From Alisma plantago-aquatica (Eukaryota; Streptophyta; Magnoliopsida; Alismatales; Alismataceae), in contig OY856411.1 of NCBI GenBank assembly GCA_963693085.1, positions 112,597,267-112,661,266 on the forward strand: a stretch of 64,000 nt of DNA, given 5' to 3'. Made by a program: the position numbers and the translations under genes. This document shows positions 22,649 to 33,223 of the stretch, piece by piece; the stretch's first letter is position 1; every line of letters starts with the position of its first letter. The notes beneath the pieces were generated by a model. That model searched no databases, was not told the origin of the DNA, and worked only from the letters and a program-made list of their open reading frames with translations.

Positions 22649-24073
22649 TGAAAAACACTAGAGGGGGGGTGAATAGATTTTTTGAATTATTTTAACAATT
22701 TATTGAATTCAAACAACCACAATTGAGATAGAAAGAAAGAGACAGGTGTTTAAAGTGCTTCCAACTATAGCAAATACTATAGTTGTCAGTCCACTACCCG
22801 GTTGCTTACCCAACCGGGATTTGAAAGTATTTATTTTATTACCTCTCGAGGATTTATACAAAATACAATACTTTCCTTTACACCCTTTGAACAGCCTTCA
22901 CTTGAAGTAGGTGCACCAACTTTGAGATAGCCTTCTATGAAGTAACTCCAAGCTCCCCCTTGAAGTAGCCTTCCTTTCTAGAAGTAATCTCCCGTTGCAC
23001 CAGCCTTCTGAAGTAGCTCAAAGTCTCCTTCTTCGCCAAGAAGATCTTCACCCTCTCCAATCCGCAGCCTCCAACCTAGGAGTAGCAAGGAGAGTACAAA
23101 CAATAATAGGGAACAAGAAAGAAAAAAAGGAAATTACAACTTATCCTTTATAGCTCAAGGCTTGATTTTCCTAGATCAAGCGTATAGATCTCCTAACCAA
23201 GTGTGTGGACTTGTGATTGCAGTGGATAGGAGATACTAGCCTATAGAACACGAATTATGAGCTAAAGAATGAAATGGCCAATTGTCACAATGCTCAAATT
23301 GCTTACAAACAGATTGCACAAAGTATGCTCAAGGATTTCTCAAGTGTAGCAAGTGTAAACAAGTAAGTTTGAGTGTCCTATGGCTTGTCCTATTTATAGG
23401 AATGGCCTAAGGATGCTTAAGGACGTTCTAGACAACTTCTAGGGGTTTCTAAGTGCTTAACTAGCCGTTAGGTACAAAGTTGTTGCTTTAACAACGGCTA
23501 ATTAATTAATTCTGCAGTTACTGTCAGAGACAATCTCGGTCGAGGAATGGTCGACCGAGACACCTACTCGGTCGAACTTTTGTCGACCGACAGGCACTCT
23601 GGAACAAGTGATTTGCAACGTCTTTCTCCAACTGCCAACTAACGTGTCTGTTGTGTCTAATGGATACTTTGGATCTTTTCTCGGTCGAGGAGTTTGTCGA
23701 CCGAGAGTGTCTCGGTCGAGGAGTTTGTCGACCGAGATTGATCATGTTTCAATGTTTCAATTTAGGCACTAATTATATGTATGAGTGTGCTAATGTGATC
23801 TTATTTGAATAGGATGACTTGTCTAACTGTAGTGTTTAGCTAGGGAAAATCTAACGCTTGATTTACATACAATTCTAAGTACTTGTACATTATATTTTTG
23901 TACAAGTTTTTACAACAGTGATTACATTGCATGAAAATATAAATATATAAGCTTGTGGATTTTCCCTTGTTGCTTTGTCATCCTGCGCACTCAAGTAGCT
24001 CGTTAGATTAATAAGAATGAAATGTTTGTCATAATCAAAACAAAGGGATTTATAGATGTCCATTTAGCCAACA
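22649..24073 (-). repeat. Sirevirus-like 5' LTR
   Basis: Partner of 15,609-17,032, one base longer because of an A-run difference near 23,127. It drives transcription of the element toward lower coordinates. It contains the same palindromes (23,534-23,736), TATA box and hairpins. Confidence 0.92.
23392..23398 (-). promoter_or_regulatory. TATA box of the Sirevirus-like 5' LTR
   Basis: The plus strand reads CCTATTTATAGG, so the minus strand carries TATAAATA, mid-LTR, as expected for the U3/R boundary. The copy in the other LTR is at 16,351-16,357. Confidence 0.6.
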
Positions 24074-24078
24074 AAATA
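24074..24078 (+). repeat. Target-site duplication AAATA, right
   Basis: Partner of 15,604-15,608. Copia-C sequence resumes after it. Confidence 0.9.
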
Positions 24079-25221
24079 TACTACATCATCAATGTGTGGA
24101 ACCACCCCTAGGTCACCAATAAACTTCTTAATCCATATAGTTTCCTTTGTTGTGTTGGAGGCAGTAATGCACTCTTGTAGAATAAATTATTGTATCTTTC
24201 ATGAAATGTTTCTAGCTCACAACATAACCATTGAAGAAAAACATATAACCTAATTACGATCAATAATCATCCTTATTAGTTTGAAAGCTTGCTGTAGTGA
24301 CAACCCTTATAATCAACTCTTACTCATCACTATAAATAAGGATTGATCCTTGGTTTCTCACAAGTACTTAAATATGTTCAATATGGTAGCCCTCTAACTT
24401 TAAGTTGGTACTTACTCATCATGGTCAAACCATACGAGACATAAATACATGTATATAACCTTACGTAAATGATAGATCCAATTGCAGATGCAACTTATTC
24501 ATGTCTTCTCTCTCTCTTCATAAGAGCTCAGACATTGAGCTTAAAAGTGACTTATTCTATGAGAAATGTGTAAGTTTCCTATCTTACACTCTTCCATGCT
24601 AAAGCTTTTAGTACTTTGTCAATGTATGTACTTAGACTTAGACTTAGACTAAGAAGCCTTTTAAATTTATCTCTATAATTCATAGAATATAAGATGCTTA
24701 TCCTAAGTCCTTCATGAAGAATTTGTTTCCCAACCATGTTTTCACCAACTATAAAGTGGGGATGCTATTCCCCATCTATTGTATGTCATCTACATATAAT
24801 ATGACGAATATAATTATGCTCCCACTAGCCTTCTTGTGAAAAAAAGGTTCATCATCATTTTGGATAAAGAAAAATTGTTTGAGTATCTCATCAAAATGAA
24901 GAATCCAACTTTGAGATTCTTTCTTAATTTAGTAGACTGACCTTTGTAGCTTACACTTTTTTTGGCTTCTTTTGGAGTGATAAAACCTTAGGGTTGTGTC
25001 ACATACACATTTTTTAGGATATTCCAATTAAGGAATGTGGTTTTAACATCTATTTTCAAGATTTCTTTGTTATTATAAGATGCAATTGAAAGCATGATCA
25101 TGATGGATTAAACTAATAAAATAGGTGAGAAGATTCCATCAAAGTTGTTAACATAAGTGGTTTATTTCTTATTTCTTAGTAATTGGGCTTAGGACCATTG
25201 TATTTATAATTTTTATTGTCA
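24079..25221 (-). pseudogene. Copia-C RNase H start and reverse transcriptase (unit 1), decayed
   Basis: Read on the minus strand, similarity to copia reverse transcriptase begins near 25,200. A 'DVKT-FLN'-like stretch lies near 25,050, then LYVDDI at about 24,780-24,800 (the catalytic YVDD is preserved), then 'VKTWLG', 'MKDLG' and a 'YIDKVLK'-like segment. The frame changes several times and stops are frequent. RNase H follows near 24,080-24,200. The N-terminal part of pol is missing beyond 25,221, where copia-D begins. The homologous relic in unit 2 has different lesions, so the decay is partly independent. Confidence 0.7.
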
Positions 25222-25634
25222 TGTAGTTACACTTGAGTGAAGATCCATCTATTTGCTAATGTACACTCATGTCACCCTAGACTCATGTATATTGTATAGC
25301 CACAAAATCTTTACAGACTATTGATTATATATTACTAATTTCTACATACTATCATACATCGGCTCCTACCTCTAATACATGCCACTACTTCCTCTTCTCT
25401 ATTCTCTCCCCAATGATCATTAAGATCATAGGACAACAACACCCTCCCATAGCCTCCCCTCCCCCACCCATTACTAGCCCAAGGCCTCCGCCCTTCTGCA
25501 TGCTGCATCCATCACATGTAGCTTGCACCGGTGACAGCTACCACTATCAGGCGTGTGACTAGCCTCGAAGCATGGGATGTAGAAGTTGTAATAGCCAACC
25601 ATCATCAGGTTGCTGCATGATATCAACCTCAAGC
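25222..25634 (+). mobile_element. Copia-D 5' end (unit 1), truncated
   Basis: 125-bp LTR (25,222-25,346) starting TGTAGTTACAC and ending TTTCTACA, so the ends are inverted (TGTAG/CTACA). It is followed by a degenerate primer site, TACTATCATACA against TGGTATCAGAGC, then an untranslated stretch. It breaks off at 25,634 at the block boundary. Unit 2 carries the same piece at 50,093-50,502 and continues into gag. The short LTR suggests the Ale/Retrofit side of copia. Confidence 0.6.
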
Positions 25635-25710
25635 ATTTATTAAGGACTAAGTTTCATTTGCACCACTCTTAATTGTTTGTATTTTTTCTTAGTTTCGGTA
25701 GACATTATCA

Positions 25711-28534
25711 CAAAGAAAAATAAGACAAAATACAAACTTAGTACTTACCAACTTAGTAAGACACGAGAAAGAAAGGCCTCGCAATGTTAAATTCTCTTTT
25801 AGCTGCCGGCTGGTGTGATTTTTTCTTAACAAATTGGTGGACATTCGTCTCTTCACCCGTGAGCGAGTAATGAAGAGGCTCAAAGACCTTACAAAAACAC
25901 GTAAAATGAGGCAAGCTCGCTACAAAAAGGTCAACTATACCTCTCCAAAATGTATAAACTATAACAAAGTTAGCAAACTCCGTAGCCGTTAAGTGAGAGA
26001 AAGCTCTAACTTTTCTCTAGCCCCATCCTCAGGAACACCAACCGTTCTCTCCATCGGCGAGCTCCACCGCAATGATCTCCAACTACTCTCTAGCCCCAAC
26101 CTCAGGAACACCAATCGTTTTCTCTCAATCTACAAACTCCAGAGCATTAATCTCCTGGAGCATCCTACGACACCATCGAGACAGGCTACTGAACTATCTG
26201 CGGGATCGTTCAGGTGAGCTAGCCGATCTTGGGCTTATTTCTAGGTGAGCTTCACTAGCTGATTTTACTCTAAAACGGTGTAACTTCATCTCCGATTTAG
26301 AGTTTGTACTACCTATATGGCATCCCTATTCATGCATCTTTCAGCTAAGATCACCCCCCTTCCCCCTTTGCGGGGTTCCCTACACGTGCATCTTCCAGCT
26401 ACGATCGCCCCACTGTGCGGGGTGCCCCTGACCGATCCCTCACCCTGCATGCACGACCTGATCCCTCATCCTGCATGCACGACTTTTACTACCTGTAGCG
26501 ATCACAATCAGTGCCATCCCTCATCCTCGCTGGTGCTTCTAGAATCTACGCTGCCCCTTTTTTGACCTCGAGCCACCCTTCCCATCTATTTTCCTCAAAT
26601 ACTTCAATATGAGGATGGGGAGTTCCATCTCTGCATCCCTAAGCAACAACAAGAGGATCAAAGGCAAGATTGAGAACTCTACGCTCTTCAAACGTGCTTT
26701 TCTTCATAAGAATCCATCGACTCTAGCAAGATCAGTCAACCTCCCGCCAGCTTTACCAAACATGGCTACCCGCTTCTCTTTCATGGACTACAACCTCTCA
26801 AACCCTTTGTACCTCACCAGCATCCCCCTCCCAAAAGCATGTATCTACAACAAATTTGATATCTCGCCTGGCCCCAACACTATCCTTATTGGATGCAAAT
26901 CTTTTCCAGTCACCATAGAACTCATCGACAAATCCAACCTTTATAATACCGAAGGCTGGGCAAGCATGATCTCCGAGTTGAAGCTTAAACAAGAATGGGC
27001 CATCTTTATAAAACCCTCAGCACACAAAACTCTGACATCTTGAGTTAACGACTTCAACAATGAAACCCCCCAAGAATTATACCCACTCTTCTTCAGCAAG
27101 GAAGAGAACATCTCCTCTTCTACCTCAAACTCAGTGACCAACTCTTTGTGAGAAAAGAGCACCATCCACCCACCAGATCAAAGTTCTGGCCCATCTCCCT
27201 ATCTTCTAGCCTTGATGAGGAAGATACAGAAGACACAACTACATCATCATCCATCAAGAACATGATTGCAACAAGGTATGAGAAAAATTTTCCTTCTGAG
27301 AAATATCGGGAAGCTAGTAAACACCATATTCCTATAAAAGATAATATCATCCTGATTGACCCCGACAAGTTAAATCTAACCTTTCCACCTCATGGACACC
27401 TCCCTGCGCTTGCTCTAGCTCAGCAGAGCTATGAGACATAGAAGCACTCTCAGCCTTGGAAACCAGCCCCACCGAGGCGACCCTTTAGAGCCATGCGCTG
27501 CTCCTTTTGCCACAACATGAACCATTCACTCTTCAGATGCACCAAAAAAGTGATTTGCTTCAAATGTCAAGAGAAGGGCCACACCTGGCGCTTCTGCAAA
27601 TCCACCCCTAATCACTTCCCAAAAACGTTTAGACACTTTCCAAGAACTCATCCAGGTTACGACGCTCCCAAACAGCCTGCAAAATGCTTTTTCTATAATG
27701 AAGAATCCTATCAGTAGAACCATCCTAATCTTTCTTTCTCGGCTCAAAACAATTCATTTGCATGCCTTGCAGATCCACTTTTCCCTCCATCAGACCCCAT
27801 GCACACGATAAACTCTACTCACGCCCTCTTTTTAAGCCAACCATAACACCATCTGCTAAACCCACCCCTCATCCTCCTAAATCCAATACCACCCCTGATC
27901 TGATTCTTGCACCTCGTCCCTTCGACATGGCACCTGCTGCTCATCTTGAGACCGTTATCTCTTTCGATCTCCCTACCGGTTCTATGTGAATCTTGAAAGT
28001 TTTCACCACTAGAAGTGTCTTGGCTACTATAGAAAACAATCTGGACAACAATACAGTTGATATCATGGATGTCACTTGAGCTATAGCCCTGTAGATCCCT
28101 AGACATATGGTGCTAAAACCCAAAATTCTCTCACCCTCACAACTTTTGTACTTTGTTCCCAAAGGCACTAAGATAGACCACCTCTTTAGACACGTACTCA
28201 CGATCCCTTGTGGGTCTAGTTTTTTTCAAGCCGATCTCTCTAAATGGACATCTGACCAGGGGGCTTTCGAGGCCCCGTTGGGTGGGTCGGGATGGGTAGC
28301 CATATCAAACCTTCCTCCACACCTTAGGGAAGTGGAGATCTTCAGAGCCATTGCTCACTCTTTGGGAGCGACACTCTAATACATTAGTTTGAATACTCTA
28401 CACCCCTCACAGTATATCAAAGCTTTCTATCTCTTTTCTATTAAACAAACCACCTTTCTCCCATCATCCCTAAATATCAGACTGGGAGAAATGATTTACA
28501 ATATCAATATCAGACTGGGAGAAATAATTTATCT
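25711..28534 (+). mobile_element. LINE-A copy A4, 5' half only
   Basis: Unit-2 counterpart of A1, here with its complete leader (25,711-26,600). It ends at the same internal ORF1 position and runs into A5, 2,821 bp further on. It lacks ORF2 and the 3' end. The 75 bp before it (25,635-25,710) are not found elsewhere in the window and mark the left edge of unit 2. Confidence 0.8.
26609..28379 (+). pseudogene. LINE-A ORF1 (A4), broken, both zinc knuckles intact
   Basis: N-terminal segment 26,609-27,043, then the shared TGA and frame change, then the second segment from about 27,112. Both CX2CX4HX4C knuckles (27,499-27,597) keep all ligands, although the first differs in sequence from A1 (HNMN for HSLN). 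Stops occur at 27,439 and 27,715, and a one-base deletion near 27,798 (C-run before ATGCACACG) shifts the frame relative to A1. The tail 28,107-28,379 ends like A1. Same inferred RNA-binding role as the other copies; inactive. Confidence 0.75.
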
Positions 28535-31187
28535 CAAAGAAAAATAACACAAAATACAAACTTAGTCTACAACTAAGTAAGACACGAGAAAGAAAGGCCT
28601 CGCAATGTTAAATTCTCTTTTAGCTGCCAGCTGGTGTTATTTTTTCTTAACAAATTCGTGGACATTCATCTCGTCACCCGTGAGCGAGTAATGAAGAGGC
28701 TCAAAGGCCTTATAAAAACACGTAAAATGAGGCAAGCTCGCTACAAAAAGCTCGACTATTCCTCTCCAAAATGTATAAGCTATAACAAAGTTAGCAAACT
28801 CTGTAGCCGTTAAGTGAGAGAAAGCTCTAACTTTTCTCTAGCCCCATCCTCAGGAACACCAACCGTTCTCTCCATCAGCGAGCTCCACCGCATTGATCTC
28901 CAACTACTCTCTAGCCCCAACCTCAGGAACACCAATTGTTTTCTCTCAATCTGCAAACTCCGGCGCATTAATCTCCTGGAGCATCCTATGACACCATCGA
29001 GACAGACTACTGAACTATCTACGGGATCATTCAGGTGAGCTAGCCGATCTTGGGCTTGTTTTCAGGTGAGCTTCACTAGCTGATTTTACTCTAGAACGGT
29101 GTAACTTCATCTCTAATTTAGAGTTTGTACTACCTACCTGTCATCCCTATACATGCATCTTTCAGCTAAGATCACCCCCTCCCCCCTTTGTGGGGTGCCC
29201 TACACGTGCATCTTCCAGCTACGATCGCCCCACTGTACGGGGTGCCCCTGACCGATCCCTCACCCTGCATGCATGACCCGATCCCTCATCCCGCATGCAC
29301 GACTTTTACTACCTGTAGAGATCACAATCAGTGCCATCCCTCATCCTCACTGGTGCTTCTGGAATCTACGCTGCCCCTTTTTGGCCTCGAGCCACTCTTC
29401 CCATCTATTTTCCTCAAAAACTTCAATATGAGGATGGGGGGTTCCATCTCTGCATCCCTAAGCAACAACAAGAGGATCAAAGGCAAGATTGAGAACTCTA
29501 CACTCTTCAAATGTGCTTTTCTTTATAAGAAACCATCAACTCCAGCAAGATCAGTCAACCTCCCGCCAGCTTTACCAAACATGGCTACCCGCTTCTCTTT
29601 CATGGAATACAACCTCTCAAACCCTTTGTACCTCACCAGCATCCCCCTCCCGAAAGCTTGTATCTACAACAAATTTGATATCTCGCCTGGCCCCAACACT
29701 ATCCTTATTGGATGCAAATCTTTCCCTGTCACAATAGAACTCATCGGCAAATCCAACCTTTATATCACTGAAGGCTGGGCAAGCATGATCTTCGAGTTGA
29801 AGCTTAAACAAGAATGGGCCATCTTTATAAAGCCCTCAGCACACAAAACTCTGACATCTTGAGTTAACAACTTCAACAATGAAACCCCCCAAGAATTATA
29901 CCCACTCTTCTTCAGCAAGGAAGAGAACATCTCCTCTTCAACCTCAAACTCAGTGACCAACTCTTTGTGAGAAAAGAGCACCAACCACCCACCAGATCAA
30001 AGTTATGGCCCTTCTCCCTATCTTCTAGCCTTGATGAGGAAGATACAGAAGACACAACTACATCATCATCCATCAAGAACATGATTGCAACAAGGTATGA
30101 GAAAACCTTTCCTTCTGAGAAATATCGGGAAGCTAGTAAACATCATATTCCTATAAAAGATAAAATAATCCTGACTGACCCCCACAAGTTAAATCTAACC
30201 TTTCCACATCTTGGACACCTCCCTGCACTTGCTCTAACTCAACAGAGCTACAAGACATAGAAGAAATCTCAGCCTTGGAAACCAGCCCCACCGAGGCGAC
30301 CCTTTAGAGCCATGCGCTGCTCCTTTTGCCATAGCCTGAACCATTCACTCTTCAGATGCACCAAAAACGTGATTTTCTTTAAATGTCAAGAGAAGGGCCA
30401 CACCTGGCGCTTCTGCAAATCCACCCTTAATCACTTCCCAAAAAAGTTTAGACATTTTCCAAGAACTGATCCAGGTTATGACACTCCCAAACAGCCTGCC
30501 ACAACGCTTTTTCTATAATGACAAATCCTATCAGTTGAACCATCCTAATCTTTCTTTCTCGGCTCATAACAACTCATTTGCATGTATTGTAGATCCACTT
30601 TTCCCTCCATCAGACCCCCATGCACACGATAAACTCTACTCACATCCTCTTTTTAAGACAACCATAACACCATCTGCTAAACCCACCCCTCATCCTCCTA
30701 AACCCAATACCACCCCTGATCTGCTTCTTGCACCTCGTCCCTTTGATATGGCACCTGCTGCTCATCTTGAGACCGTTATCCCTTTCGATCTCCCTGCCAG
30801 TTTATGCGACTCTTGAAGGTCTTCAACACTAGAAGTGTCCTGGCTACTATAGAAAACAATCTGGACAACAACATAGTTGATATCGTGGATGTCACTAGAG
30901 CTATAGCCCTATAGATCCCTAGACATACGATGCTAAAACCTAAAATTCTCTCACCCTCACAACTTTTGTACTCTGTTCCCAAAGGCATTAAGATAGACCA
31001 CCTCTTTAGACACGTCCTTACGATCCCTTGTGGGTCTAGTTTTATTCAAGCCAATCTCTCAAAATGGACATCTGACCAGGGGGCTTTCGAGGCCCCGTTG
31101 GGTGGGTCGGGATGGGTAGCCATATCAAACCTCCCTCCACACCTTAGGGAAGTGGAGATCTTCAGAGCCATTGCTCACTCTTTGGGA
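28535..31187 (+). mobile_element. LINE-A copy A5, 5' half only, ended by LINE-B
   Basis: Unit-2 counterpart of A2, with leader tandem repeats and ORF1 up to the sequence CTTTGGGA, where LINE-B starts at 31,188. An intact copy would continue with another 200 bp of ORF1-region sequence before the next leader. Confidence 0.8.
29188..31187 (+). pseudogene. LINE-A ORF1 (A5), longest N-terminal frame of the family
   Basis: Here the N-terminal frame is open from 29,188 to 29,862 without a stop, 225 codons, passing through the ATG at 29,428 used for the other copies. An earlier ATG, or a leader that was once coding, is therefore possible. The stop at 29,860-29,862 and the frame change after it match the other copies. 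The second segment runs from about 29,935; knuckle one is intact and knuckle two has Phe for its first Cys, as in A2. Indels near 30,500 and 30,795 parallel those of A2, confirming that A2 and A5 are the same ancestral copy. Inactive. Confidence 0.7.
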
Positions 31188-31320
31188 TTACTGAACCCAT
31201 CTCCTTGTGCCCTCTCGCTCTGGCGATTAGGGTTCCGCAAGCAGTGGACGTTCACCCCCTTTAGATTAGGGTTTTCCCTTGCAGGTTCAAGCATGCGGCG
31301 GTGTGTTGGGTCTTGGCTTC

Positions 31321-32007
31321 ATGGTGAAGGATTTGGCAGACCGTTGTGCAGGACTTAAGCTGACAGATGATAACAATGAACCAATTGACGGTTACCTGTT
31401 AGTCAGTGCTGATGAAGAGGAAGATCATACAGAACTGGCGCTGGTGGGACGCCTTCTCACCGATCACACTTTCAACCTGAAGGCTATGGAAAGGACCTTG
31501 TCTCAGGCATGGAGTCTATGCGAGACGGTGGTTTTCAAGAAGTTGGAGGGTGACGCCTTTGTAATGCAATTCTCTCATTAGTGAGATAAATAACGGGTGA
31601 TGGATGGCACCCCATGGAATTTTGATGGGCGGCTTCTACTGTTCAAAGAGGTGGATAAGGAGGAGCAACCGGGGCACCTGCAAATCAACCAAACACCCTT
31701 TTGGGTGTGCCTCTATGGCCTTCCCATGGGGTACAGAGGGGATAAGATGATGCAAGAAATCTCGGGACGCATCGGCGTTGTGGTGGCAACGGACAGGGAT
31801 GGGTCGGGGTGGGACTCCTCAGTCCGCGTCCGAGTGTTGCTGGGCATAACCCGCCCCCTAAGAAGAACCCTAAAGCTCAAGGTTAAAAGCGGACACATGC
31901 TTGAAGTGGAAGTAAAGTACGAACGACTGGCGATGTTTTGTTTCAATTGTGGCATGATAGGCCATGTGGATCGGGATTGCAGCAGCTACGCTGAAGGAAC
32001 CGAATAG
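31321..32007 (+). pseudogene. LINE-B ORF1 (B2): DUF4283-type domain plus zinc knuckle
   Basis: Starts at ATG 31,321 (MVKDLADRCAGLKL). The domain order equals B1: a DUF4283-like core, 'TPWNFDG' near 31,606, and a knuckle (CFNCGMIGHVDRDC) near 31,939-31,980. Stops at 31,579, 31,582 and 31,591 split the domain; two of the three stop sites are shared with B1 and so predate the duplication. The end at 32,005-32,007 is followed by a G/A-rich region to about 33,200 that probably encoded the low-complexity ORF1 C-terminus. Opposite-strand frames there are a composition artefact. Inactive, but closely related to a recently working family. Confidence 0.8.
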
Positions 32008-33223
32008 CAGCAATACTAAGGAAGATGGCTGCGGGCATCACTGTGAAAACAACAAAGAGAAGAGAATGATAGGGAAGAAGCCAGAGGAGGGACACGGAGG
32101 AAGTTGACATTCAAGAAGAAGGAATCCTCAGGTGCGGCGAGTAGGACGGAGGGTGAGGAGGAAGGTAGTAGTACAGGGGGGAGACAAGAGGTGAGGGAGA
32201 AAGGCAGAAGGGGGATGAGGGTCGGGTAGAGTGGCAGGGAAGGGAGGATGGTATGGGGATGCAGGGCGAGGCTTGGGGCGCTGGAGGTCGGGGACGAAGT
32301 CAGGCGGGACGGGGTGCCATCGGGAGTCAGAGGGGGGAAGAACGGGTTGTGATGAGGGGGGTAATGACAGGGGGAAGGAGGGAGGATCATAAGGGTAGTG
32401 AGATGGAGGGCACGACGTCGAGAGTGGGGGAGAAGGCAGTGGTTTTCCACACAGAGGGAGGTAAGGGCACAACAGCCCTTATGGTGGAGGAAGCAAGTGG
32501 AACACAACAATAGGATAATAGCGATACAACATGGGGGACGACGCGGGAGAAATCGACGGTGCGTTACACAAAGAACGAACAGTTGGGGCTGAACGAACGT
32601 GAATGTATAGATGAGTTAGCACCAGAGGTAGATTCTATGGAAATAGAGGATGCAACATCCACCCACGCTGAGTCCTTGGAGCACAGGAGGCAGCAGGTCG
32701 AGGAGGAGGGAGAGACATCCCGCCCACAAGAATAGCAACAAAGGGAAGGGAAGAAGGTAGGCATCAACCATACTTTGGAGGCTGAACACCAGAACAGGTA
32801 TGTGGATGAATCAAAGGAGCATAAGAGAGTGCACGAGCAAGGACTAAAGTATGTTGATGATCACAACACAAATAAGAGAAGTGCTTCAAAAAGAGTTATC
32901 ATGAGGGCACAGAGGAGAAAAAAGCAGGCTTGAGAATGAAATAGGGGAACAAACAGTCAAAGGGGAAAAAAGACATCAACCATGGGTCTACAAGATGAGT
33001 AGAGGGGCGAGACTGGGATTCCAGAGGAGGATGTGGTGTAGGAACATGCAACAGGGAAGAGGGGGAGGAGTGGAGAGGTGTGTGACATGGACCTTGATGA
33101 GCTACCTACAAAAGCTTTGGGAGAAAAAAGATACAGGATGTTTAGTGAAGATGCATCAGGCAGATTTGGGGTCATCACGACTCAAGTAGCGGAGGTTGGC
33201 GGTGCCCAATCCCATGAAGGCCA

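Larger units (their letters stand above)
15609..24073 (-). mobile_element. Sirevirus-like Ty1-copia element, complete with both LTRs
   Basis: 8,465 bp on the minus strand, bounded by TG...CA LTRs of 1,424 and 1,425 bp and flanked by the direct repeat AAATA at 15,604-15,608 and 24,074-24,078. The empty site CAATATAAATATACTAC is present at 39,6xx in unit 2, which proves the insertion. Order on the minus strand: LTR, tRNA-iMet primer site, gag, a spacer of about 390 bp with palindromes, protease, integrase, reverse transcriptase, RNase H, polypurine tract, LTR. The long gag with two zinc knuckles and a coiled-coil region resembles the Sirevirus/Maximus group. The LTRs differ at roughly two dozen sites by eye (about 98% identity), so the insertion is fairly recent. 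No envelope-like gene is visible. Confidence 0.93.
13865..25221 (-). mobile_element. Copia-C relic (unit 1), minus strand, split by the Sirevirus
   Basis: A decayed Ty1-copia element read on the minus strand: reverse transcriptase at the high end, then RNase H, a short purine tract and one LTR at the low end. Protease, integrase and the other LTR are missing because plus-strand copia-D abuts it at 25,222. The Sirevirus-like element sits inside its RNase H region. The LTR tail (GGTTTTTC near CTCCTTGAGGAG) is reminiscent of Angela/TAR-type copia LTRs; lineage is tentative. Confidence 0.7.
1..25634 (+). repeat. Unit 1 of a large tandem segmental duplication
   Basis: Positions 1-6,480 align with 26,507-32,984 at a constant offset of 26,505-26,506, differing by a few percent by eye. 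Positions 13,126-25,634 align with 37,791-50,502 once the Sirevirus insertion here and the gypsy insertion there are removed. The unit must begin about 870 bp left of the window, because its LINE-A leader is cut by the window edge. After subtracting unit-specific pieces, the shared core is close to 10.7 kb in both units by coordinate arithmetic, which is good support for one ancestral block. The copia part looks more diverged than the LINE part. Confidence 0.85.
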
